This document shows, in pieces, positions 1 through 4,788 of a DNA stretch of 6,667 bases. Source of the DNA: Pseudomonas sp. (GTDB taxonomy: Bacteria; Pseudomonadota; Gammaproteobacteria; Pseudomonadales; Pseudomonadaceae); assembly GCF_030150285.1 (NCBI RefSeq), contig NZ_JASLGE010000069.1:1-6667 (forward strand). The letters are read 5' to 3'. Below the pieces are notes generated by a model that was not told the DNA's origin, searched no databases, and saw only the letters and a program-made list of their open reading frames with translations. Each line of letters begins with the position of its first letter. Positions within the stretch are counted from its first letter, which is position 1. The translations under genes were made by a program, and so were the position numbers.

Positions 1-1
1 C

Positions 2-268
2 AAACTCAAGCTGGGCCACAGCTATATCTTCGAACTGAAGAACATGACCCAGTACCAGCACCCCATCCATTTGCACGGCATGAGCTTCAAGGTGCTGGCG
101 TCCAATCGCAAAAAGATCATTCCGTATTTCACCGACACTTACCTGTTGGGCAAAAACGAGCGTGCCCGTGTGGCGTTGGTGGCGGATAATCCCGGCGTGT
201 GGATGTTCCACTGCCATGTGATTGACCACATGGAAACCGGCCTGATGGCCGCTATTGAGGTTTCCTGA
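2..268 (+). CDS. Multicopper oxidase, C-terminal end (partial, runs in from the left edge)
   Basis: Copper-dependent oxidase that takes electrons from a substrate at a type 1 copper and reduces oxygen to water at a trinuclear copper cluster; most bacterial members are exported. Only the last 88 codons are present, open from position 2 to the TGA at 266-268. The C-terminal cupredoxin domain is clear: the HPIHLHG copper-binding motif lies at 59-79 and the HCHVIDH motif at 209-229, so ligands for both the type 1 site and the trinuclear cluster are intact. The residue five places after the last histidine, which is the axial type 1 position, is Leu (242-244), where CueO and CotA have Met. The stop overlaps the tadA start by one base, so the two are probably co-transcribed, although the functions are unrelated. 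The substrate (copper, manganese, phenols) cannot be told from this fragment. Confidence 0.9.
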   Translation, partial: KLKLGHSYIFELKNMTQYQHPIHLHGMSFKVLASNRKKIIPYFTDTYLLGKNERARVALVADNPGVWMFHCHVIDHMETGLMAAIEVS

Positions 269-759
269 TGCGACAAGGGCGTCAACCCCGGATTATCGAC
301 CGCAGCCGCGATGAAGACTTTATGCGTGAAGCGCTGGCGCTGGCTGCCCAGGGGGCTGCATTGGGCGAAGTGCCGGTGGGCGCGGTGCTGGTGCAGGACG
401 GTGAGATTATCGGCCGTGGCTTTAACTGCCCGATCAGCGGCAGCGACCCCAGCGCCCATGCCGAAATGGTCGCCATCCGTGCGGCGGCGGCAGCGGTCAG
501 CAACTATCGCCTGCCTGGCAGCACGCTGTACGTCACCTTGGAACCGTGCAGCATGTGCGCGGGCTTGATCGTGCACTCACGGGTGGCGCGGGTGGTGTAT
601 GGCGCGTTGGAGCCCAAGGCCGGGATTGTGCAAAGCCAGGGGCAGTTTTTCACCCAGGGTTTTCTCAACCACCGTGTGCTGTTTGAAGGCGGTGTGCTGG
701 CTGAGGCATGCAGCACGATGCTTAGCGAGTTCTTCAAGGCCCGCAGAGCCAAAGCGTAG
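268..759 (+). CDS. tadA: tRNA-specific adenosine deaminase TadA
   Basis: Zinc enzyme that deaminates adenosine-34 to inosine in the anticodon of tRNA-Arg(ACG), allowing CGU, CGC and CGA to be read; essential in most bacteria. The 163-residue protein matches the usual length (E. coli about 167). The cytidine/deoxycytidylate deaminase fold shows the zinc and catalytic motif HAE at residues 64-66 (His64 zinc ligand, Glu66 proton shuttle) and PCSMC at 93-97 (Cys94 and Cys97 zinc ligands). The GEVPVGAV motif at 33-40 is also typical. The ATG at 268 overlaps the upstream oxidase stop by one base, with a GAGG ribosome site at 257-260. The stop codon TAG (757-759) lies inside the conserved start of a REP element, so the last codons may have been set by insertion of that repeat. 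Confidence 0.96.
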   Translation: MRQGRQPRIIDRSRDEDFMREALALAAQGAALGEVPVGAVLVQDGEIIGRGFNCPISGSDPSAHAEMVAIRAAAAAVSNYRLPGSTLYVTLEPCSMCAGLIVHSRVARVVYGALEPKAGIVQSQGQFFTQGFLNHRVLFEGGVLAEACSTMLSEFFKARRAKA

Positions 760-779
760 GAACGAGCGTGCTCGTGATC
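756..779 (+). repeat. REP-like palindrome, copy 1 (direct)
   Basis: Begins GTAGGAACGAGC and continues with GTGCTCGTGATC; the arms ACGAGC and GCTCGT form the REP stem. It is near-identical to the copy at 846-869, differing at one base of the loop. It overlaps the tadA stop codon. Pseudomonas REP sequences of this type are mobilised by RAYT transposases and often sit at 3' ends of genes. Confidence 0.8.
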
Positions 780-794
780 GTTTGATCTTTAAAA

Positions 795-831
795 GATCGC
801 GAGCCATCGAGCGTCGACCGGCTGCTCCTAC
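795..831 (-). repeat. REP-like element, copy 2 (inverted, longer variant)
   Basis: Read on the - strand this begins GTAGGAGCAGCCGG and ends GGCTCGCGATC, the same head and tail as the Pseudomonas REP family with a longer middle. Facing copy 1 it makes an inverted pair of the REPIN type. The spacer carries GATCTT and AAGATC (784-789 and 793-798), which can close the inner stem. Confidence 0.65.
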
Positions 832-845
832 GGATGGCCGAGTTT

Positions 846-869
846 GTAGGAACGAGCTTGCTCGTGATC
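846..869 (+). repeat. REP-like palindrome, copy 3 (direct)
   Basis: GTAGGAACGAGCTTGCTCGTGATC, here cited in parts as GTAGGAACGAGC at 846-857 followed by TTGCTCGTGATC. The stem ACGAGC/GCTCGT is perfect. It is followed by TTTGAT...ATCAAA (871-876 and 891-896), a further short inverted repeat. Confidence 0.8.
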
Positions 870-900
870 TTTTGATCTGGTTTTTGATCCATCAAAGTAA

Positions 901-988
901 CACGGCGTAAGGCCGAAACCTTAAGTGGCCGTGACCGCAGCAATGGATAGGCCGAAGATGGGGCGGCCCCTTCTATAAGGTCGGGGCC
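901..988. other. Structured convergent intergenic segment (stem-loops, possible cmoB terminator)
   Basis: Between the last REP and the end of cmoB there is no gene. A nested stem-loop is formed by CACGGC (901-906) with GCCGTG (928-933), enclosing TAAGG (908-912) with CCTTA (919-923). A second stem is GGCCCC (965-970) with GGGGCC (983-988), 24 bases beyond the cmoB stop on the - strand. Neither is followed by a good T-tract in the cmoB direction, so intrinsic termination is possible but not convincing. The stretch around 910-950 resembles a dispersed Pseudomonas intergenic repeat by memory only. Confidence 0.35.
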
Positions 989-1011
989 TGCTCAGAAAAC
1001 AGGTGGGCGTC

Positions 1012-1968
1012 TTATTTCCTCGCCACGATGACGGCGCGCATCGGCGCGGGAAGGCCTTCGATGGTTTTACTGGGGTCGTTCGGGTTCAGGTAATCACTCA
1101 ATGACTGGAACTTCATCCACTCGGTGGCGCGCTGTTCTTCGACGGTGGTTATGCTCACGTCCACACACCGCACGTCACTGAAGCCCGCACGGCGCAGCCA
1201 GCGCTCCAGTGCCGGGATCGACGGCAGGAACCACACGTTGCGCATCTGCGCGTAACGGTCTTCGGGGACCAGTACCTGGTTGGCATCGCCTTCAATCACC
1301 AAGGTTTCCAGCACCAGTTCGCCGCCCTTGACCAGGCAGTCCTTGAGCGCCAGCAAATGCTCGATGGGCGAGCGGCGATGGTAAAACACGCCCATGGAAA
1401 ATACCGTGTCAAAGCCTTCCAGGTTGGCGGGCAGGTCTTCGAACGGGAAGGGCAGGTGCCAGACAGCGTCTTGCTGCAAGAAGCGCTGCACGGCCTGGAA
1501 CTGGCAGAAAAACAGCCAGTTGGGGTCGACGCCAATCACGCTGTGGGCTCCCGCCCCGAGCATGCGCCACATGTAATAGCCATTGCCGCAGCCCACGTCG
1601 AGGATGCGCTTGCCCTTCACGTCGATGTGCGGGGCGACCCGTGACCACTTCCAGTCCGAATGCCATTCGGTGTCGACGTGCACCCCGAAGAGGTCGAACG
1701 GGCCTTTGCGCCACGGCGACAGGCCCAGCAATGCCTGGCGCATGCGCGCGCGGGTGGCGTCGTCGCAGTCGGTGTCCAGCGTCAGGCCGTTGAGCAGGTC
1801 GATGTGCGTGGGCTTAACGTCGGGCAAGGCATCCAGCGCGCTTTGCCAGCGCTCCAGGTCGCCGTGGCCTTTCTCCATTTTGAGGTCGAGCCGGGCCTGC
1901 AGGGTGTTCGCCCATTCAGCCAATGGGGTGCCGGCCAGGCGGCGGGCCAGGGGGGAAAGATCAATCAT
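1012..1968 (-). CDS. cmoB: tRNA U34 carboxymethyltransferase CmoB
   Basis: Second step of 5-oxyacetyl-uridine (cmo5U) synthesis: transfers the carboxymethyl group of carboxy-SAM to 5-hydroxyuridine-34 of tRNAs, which widens wobble reading of four-codon boxes. Cytoplasmic. The 318-residue protein is close to E. coli CmoB (323). After an N-terminal alpha-helical region comes WRKGPF at 86-91, then the class I methyltransferase core with motif I ILDVGCGNG at 122-130, the acidic ribose-binding motif GVDP at 146-149 and GVFYHRRSP at 193-201. Lys88, Tyr196 and Arg311 line up by motif and spacing with E. coli Lys91, Tyr200 and Arg315, which I recall as carboxy-SAM contacts. ATG at 1968-1966 overlaps the cmoA stop as ATGA, indicating translational coupling. 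The TAA stop is at 1014-1012. Confidence 0.96.
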   Translation of the reverse strand: MIDLSPLARRLAGTPLAEWANTLQARLDLKMEKGHGDLERWQSALDALPDVKPTHIDLLNGLTLDTDCDDATRARMRQALLGLSPWRKGPFDLFGVHVDTEWHSDWKWSRVAPHIDVKGKRILDVGCGNGYYMWRMLGAGAHSVIGVDPNWLFFCQFQAVQRFLQQDAVWHLPFPFEDLPANLEGFDTVFSMGVFYHRRSPIEHLLALKDCLVKGGELVLETLVIEGDANQVLVPEDRYAQMRNVWFLPSIPALERWLRRAGFSDVRCVDVSITTVEEQRATEWMKFQSLSDYLNPNDPSKTIEGLPAPMRAVIVARK

Positions 1969-2708
1969 GGCAAGGCAATCAACGAGGCAAAGTTAAGACA
2001 CTGGAACCACGGCACGACGGTCGAGAACCCGGCCGCCAACAGGCGTTCACGGTGTTCTTCGAGGCTGTCGGGCTTCATGACGTTTTCGATGGCGCTACGC
2101 TTTTGTGCGATTTCGAGGTCGCTGTAACCGTTGGCCCGCTTGAAGGCAATGTGCAGGTCGGTCAGCAGCGCGTGTTCTTCGGGATTATTGAAGCGCAGTT
2201 TTTCCGAAAGAATCAGGGCTCCGCCCGGTAACAGTGACTGGCGGATGCGCGTCAGCAACGCGAGGCGCTCCTGGGGGGCGATAAATTGCAGGGTAAAGTT
2301 CAGGGCCACCACGCTGGCGGGTTCGAAGTTAAGCGCCAGAATATCGCCTTCAATCACGTCAACCGGCAGCAACTCCTGAAACATCGAGTCTTGCGCATTC
2401 AGGTATTCGCGGCAGCGTTCGACCATCGCCGCCGAGTTGTCCACGGCAATCACCTTGCAGCCCTCGCTGCGCACATGGCGGCGCAACGCTTGGGTGACGG
2501 CCCCCAGTGAGCTGCCCAGGTCGTAGAGCACGCTATTGGGTTGGGCAAACTGTGCGGCCAATACGCCCAGGTTTTCGACAATGGTCGGGTAACCGGGCAC
2601 CGAGCGCTTGATCATGTCCGGGAACACCCGCACCACGTCTTCGTTGAAGGCGAAGTCCGGCACCTGGGCCAGGGGCTGGGCGAAAATACGGTCGGGTTCT
2701 TTGCTCAC
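1965..2708 (-). CDS. cmoA: Carboxy-SAM synthase CmoA
   Basis: Converts S-adenosylmethionine and prephenate into carboxy-SAM, releasing phenylpyruvate; carboxy-SAM is the donor used by CmoB, encoded immediately downstream. Exactly 247 residues, the same as E. coli CmoA. Visible features are VFPDMIKRSVPGY (28-40), a CmoA signature; the SAM-binding motif LYDLGSSLG at 61-69; the acidic AVD at 88-90; and the C-terminal block GYSDLEIAQKR (194-204), conserved in the family. The start is GTG at 2708-2706: the N-terminus MSKEPDRIF lines up with the E. coli start and no ATG lies nearby. The ribosome site is weak (GGAA five bases upstream). Its gene ends inside cmoB by an ATGA overlap, so the two enzymes are made from one message. 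Confidence 0.96.
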   Translation of the reverse strand: MSKEPDRIFAQPLAQVPDFAFNEDVVRVFPDMIKRSVPGYPTIVENLGVLAAQFAQPNSVLYDLGSSLGAVTQALRRHVRSEGCKVIAVDNSAAMVERCREYLNAQDSMFQELLPVDVIEGDILALNFEPASVVALNFTLQFIAPQERLALLTRIRQSLLPGGALILSEKLRFNNPEEHALLTDLHIAFKRANGYSDLEIAQKRSAIENVMKPDSLEEHRERLLAAGFSTVVPWFQCLNFASLIALP

Positions 2709-2819
2709 GGCGATTCCGGCGATGGAAATTTGAAAGGGGCGGCATTTTAGCCAAGTTGACGCCGGGATGCGCGGTCTGTCTGATAAACCGCGCAGTCAGG
2801 TGAGCGGGGGGGAGAAGGG
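2709..2819 (-). promoter_or_regulatory. cmoAB upstream region with a GC-rich stem-loop
   Basis: This gap must hold the cmoAB promoter or read-through from the 165-residue gene. GCGCGGT (2769-2775) pairs perfectly with ACCGCGC (2787-2793) around an 11-base loop. No T-tract follows on either strand, so it is not a standard terminator. On the - strand a TAAAAT box (2749-2744) could be a -10 element, but I see no matching -35. Confidence 0.35.
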
Positions 2820-3317
2820 TCAGGCGCAATCGCACAGGGTCGAGGACACATCCAGCATGCCGGTGATGCTCAATTCTTTACCTTCGCTGTCCAGCGCTGT
2901 AAATGAAAAGGCGTTCAGCGTGATGCGGCTGCCTTCGATGTCGATACTCAGCGTGCCGCTTACACCCTCGCAGTTGAAATAGATTTCATTGCCGCCCACC
3001 ACGGCAAACTCCACGTAAGACATGGCCAGCACCATGCCTGGCTCGTTCGCCCGAAACGTGTATTCCCCGCTCTGAATGGCCAGGTCAAGGGTCACGTTGA
3101 TGACGCGGTATTCATACGCGCCAAACTGTGCAACGGACGCCGCAAGGCTGATGGTACGGCGGCCGCTGCCGAGCAGGATGTCGTCGGCCATGAAGTCGGG
3201 CCGCCCGGTGATGGTGGCGCGGGCTTCAAGCGCGAGTGCGCCGGCGGCTTTAGGGCTGACGGCTTTTGGTTTGTGGGTGGCAGTGATTTTTTGACGGACT
3301 GGTGACTGTTTGGCCAT
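2820..3317 (-). CDS. Unrecognised beta-rich protein, paralogue 1
   Basis: 165 residues, function unknown. The N-terminal 30 residues are basic and low in complexity (Lys, Pro, Ala), with no export signal. The rest alternates short beta-strand-like segments, with the core TLDLAIQSGEYTF at 76-88 and MSYVE at 99-103, then GTLSIDI at 121-127 and FSFTALDSEG at 137-146. This looks like a beta-sandwich or barrel. It is clearly related to the 175-residue protein encoded at 3890-4417: residues 31-143 align without a gap, with about 36 identities in 113 by my count. The protein ends in Cys-Asp-Cys-Ala. The ATG at 3317-3315 has a GAGG ribosome site seven to eight bases upstream. It is separated from the inhibitor gene by a terminator-like hairpin, so it may have its own promoter. 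Confidence 0.8.
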   Translation of the reverse strand: MAKQSPVRQKITATHKPKAVSPKAAGALALEARATITGRPDFMADDILLGSGRRTISLAASVAQFGAYEYRVINVTLDLAIQSGEYTFRANEPGMVLAMSYVEFAVVGGNEIYFNCEGVSGTLSIDIEGSRITLNAFSFTALDSEGKELSITGMLDVSSTLCDCA

Positions 3318-3391
3318 GGTTTAACCCTCGTCGCTTCAGGAGTGAGTCAGGTGCTATTAACGATGGCGCGGCGCGGGCCGTCTACTGTCAC

Positions 3392-3416
3392 AAATAACAG
3401 GATGGGCCTGTTATTT
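3392..3416 (-). terminator. Probable intrinsic terminator of the inhibitor gene
   Basis: AAATAACAGG (3392-3401) and CCTGTTATTT (3407-3416) form a perfect 10-bp stem with a 5-base loop. Read on the - strand, the GC part CAGG/CCTG is followed by TTATTTGT, an adequate U-rich tail. The TAA stop of the inhibitor gene (3413-3411) lies inside the stem. The symmetry would also allow function in the + direction, where no gene is seen. Confidence 0.6.
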
Positions 3417-3803
3417 CACCGTGATCGGGCAGTCAAACACCTCGGCCGGTTCGGTTTCGGGCTCCCAGGGTTGTTGGGAGGTCAGGCGCAGGCGCCCGTT
3501 GCCGGGGGCGAACGCTTCAAAGCGCCAGGTGGATTGGCCACCACTGCCCAGTAACTGACCGTTATCGGCGCTGGTGTAGACCTCGGGGCCAAGGTTGCGC
3601 AACACGCCGCCCGCGGAGTCCTGAATCGCCCAGCGGTAACCGGTGGTCGGGTTGCTGGGCAATGACACAATCAGGGTTTGCCCGGTGAGCAAGATCGCTG
3701 GGCAGTCGGTTTGATGTTCAACGGTGACAGTACGTGTTGGCTGTTGAACACACGCGGTCAGCAGGCTGAGGCCTAGCAGGCAAGCAAGACGTGGCAGGGA
3801 CAT
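3411..3803 (-). CDS. Chagasin-like peptidase inhibitor (MEROPS I42), lipoprotein
   Basis: Predicted tight-binding inhibitor of papain-type cysteine peptidases, anchored in the envelope. The 130-residue precursor has a lipoprotein signal with lipobox Leu-Thr-Ala-Cys at 15-18, and Val at +2 gives no inner-membrane retention signal. The three inhibitory loops of the chagasin fold are all present: NPTTGY at 51-56, GSGG at 86-89 followed by WRF (93-95), and QPWE at 111-114. Mature Cys34 and Cys125 sit in matching DCP contexts near the two ends and could form a disulfide, which classical chagasin lacks. ATG at 3803-3801 has GGAG six bases upstream. It lies between two paralogous genes of unknown function in the same direction. 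The target could be the cell's own peptidase or one from a host or competitor; the sequence does not say. Confidence 0.87.
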   Translation of the reverse strand: MSLPRLACLLGLSLLTACVQQPTRTVTVEHQTDCPAILLTGQTLIVSLPSNPTTGYRWAIQDSAGGVLRNLGPEVYTSADNGQLLGSGGQSTWRFEAFAPGNGRLRLTSQQPWEPETEPAEVFDCPITVK

Positions 3804-3830
3804 TCAAGGCTCCGGACGGGCAGACACAAT

Positions 3831-3891
3831 GGCGCAGCATACCCCATGCTGGGCGCTGCGCCAGAGTCACCGACCGGGCGGTGCCTGACTC
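3831..3891. other. Two tandem stem-loops between paralogue 2 and the inhibitor gene
   Basis: GGCGCAGC (3831-3838) pairs with GCTGCGCC (3855-3862), eight perfect base pairs, and CAGCAT (3835-3840) can instead pair with ATGCTG (3846-3851). Next to it, GAGTCACCG pairs in two blocks with CGGTG and ACTC (3864-3891) across the stop codon of the 175-residue gene. They could act in termination, RNA stability or attenuation; neither has a T-tract. A weak TATGCT box (3841-3836, - strand) lies here. Confidence 0.35.
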
Positions 3892-4417
3892 ACGAACTGA
3901 ACGTGGCGTGGGGCGGGATGATCTTGAAGTCGCCGCACATTTCGAACGGCGCCTGCTTGCTTGGATCGTCCTCATCCTTCTTACTGGGGTCGGTGCCTTC
4001 AAATGTAAACAGGTGCGCGCTGTAGCAGCTTTCAATTACGGTCAGGTGCAGGGTACCGACATCCGCCTGGATCAACTGATAAGCGTCAACGCCGTCTTTT
4101 TTCACACACTCGGTATACGACATGTCTCGGATGGGCCCAGCCTCGCCGCGTTTGAACAAATAAATGCCTGACTGGATATTAATGTCCAGGGTCAGGGAAA
4201 TGGCGCGATGGTTGGTAGAGCCGAAATCGTCAATTTCAGCGGTAATGACGATTTTTTTGTGGCTGCTGGCAAAGGTCATTTCCTGGGCTTTAAACAGGGG
4301 CCTGTCCAGCAGATCTGCTTTGAGTTCGCCTCGGGTCCTGGGGTTGAAACGCGAATTACCCAGAATGTTATGCAAGATGACGGCTGGGTTTCCATACACA
4401 GGATGATGAAGAGGCAT
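3890..4417 (-). CDS. Unrecognised beta-rich protein, paralogue 2
   Basis: 175 residues, function unknown, no signal peptide or membrane segment. The core TLDINIQSGIYLF at 76-88, MSYTE at 99-103 and GTLHLTV at 121-127 repeat the pattern of the 165-residue protein at 2820-3317 at identical residue numbers. A charged insertion (KKDEDDPSK, 146-154) and a different C-terminus set it apart. I chose ATG at 4417-4415: GGGGA stands seven bases upstream, whereas a TTG two codons earlier is too close to that ribosome site, and the ATG brings the two paralogues into exact register. Composition is nearer to AT-rich (27 G/C in 4201-4260) than the cmo genes. It is the first gene of the three-gene group with the inhibitor and paralogue 1, so a shared envelope or stress-related role is possible but unproven. 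Confidence 0.8.
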   Translation of the reverse strand: MPLHHPVYGNPAVILHNILGNSRFNPRTRGELKADLLDRPLFKAQEMTFASSHKKIVITAEIDDFGSTNHRAISLTLDINIQSGIYLFKRGEAGPIRDMSYTECVKKDGVDAYQLIQADVGTLHLTVIESCYSAHLFTFEGTDPSKKDEDDPSKQAPFEMCGDFKIIPPHATFSS

Positions 4418-4633
4418 GTTCAATTCCCCACTAAAGCATTAATGGCTGCGTGGCCTATTTAGTCGCGGAAGAATTTTTGTGTCTACTGACAGAAATGACA
4501 GGTGCCACCCTGCTTGACGCGAGCCGTGTCGAGCTGCCTGAACGCCGAAGGGCCTGCGGTTCCAAGGTAAACCACAGGCCCTTCGTTGGGTTAGCGGTGA
4601 AACTCAGGGCATTGAGCCCTTTAAAAAGGTTCA
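4418..4633. other. Gene-poor region with a strong inverted repeat
   Basis: No convincing gene. CGAAGGGCCTG (4546-4556) and CAGGCCCTTCG (4575-4585) form a perfect 11-bp stem, extended by GGTT (4558-4561) and AACC (4570-4573). No T-run follows, so it is either a bidirectional terminator of weak type or part of a dispersed repeat. A direct repeat TGACAG-AAA-TGACAG lies at 4487-4501. AGGGC/GCCCT with an ATTGA loop followed by TTTAAAAA near 4607-4627 is a second, weaker hairpin. The promoter of the 175-residue gene should lie in the part near 4424-4500, but I see no clear boxes. Confidence 0.5.
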
Positions 4634-4788
4634 TCACGGATTACCGGGAAAGACACTCTTGATCTTCATGAACAAGCATTCGCTATCCCGGCAGCGCCTT
4701 AGTTGCTCGGTGACCACAGCATGTTGAGCTCGGCCTTGATCAAATAGACCGTCATCAACGGTTGGTTAACGGCTATAGCCTCAACGTC
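4634..4788 (-). pseudogene. Relic of an ISL3-family transposase gene (3' end, internally deleted)
   Basis: Two short reading frames on the - strand resemble separated pieces of the C-terminal region of ISL3-type (IS204/IS1001/IS1096/IS1165) transposases. The first, 4788-4699, contains NQPLMTVYLIKAEL..LW, the pattern that in the family precedes a tryptophan-rich stretch, and ends in TAA. The second, in another frame at 4696-4634, reads RDSECLFMKIKSVFPGNP then TGA, close to the usual YRD..YF.LKI...FPGN terminus. In an intact transposase some tens of residues, including the catalytic Glu region, lie between these blocks; here they adjoin, so the gene has suffered a deletion. The relic overlaps the immunity-gene stop codon. 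Family matches are from memory, not a search. Confidence 0.6.

Noticed and set aside
139..576. 145-codon open frame on the - strand
   Set aside because: It lies opposite the oxidase end and tadA, whose motifs are clear; its protein has no recognisable features and its composition is that of an antisense shadow.
756..869. CRISPR array
   Set aside because: Three repeat copies with unequal spacing and one inverted; the sequence is of the Pseudomonas REP type.
965..988. Intrinsic terminator for cmoB
   Set aside because: The GGCCCC/GGGGCC stem is real, but no T-tract follows in the cmoB direction, so it is recorded only as a stem-loop.
1660..2127. 155-codon open frame on the + strand
   Set aside because: Antisense to the conserved cmoB and cmoA genes and spanning their junction; no ribosome site or family features.
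4421..4423. TTG start for the 175-residue protein
   Set aside because: It stands one base from the GGGGAA ribosome site; the ATG at 4417 has proper spacing and puts the two paralogues into exact register.
4455..4637. 60-codon - strand open frame starting near the transposase relic
   Set aside because: It runs through the 11-bp inverted repeat and a relic terminus, has no ribosome site and no family resemblance.
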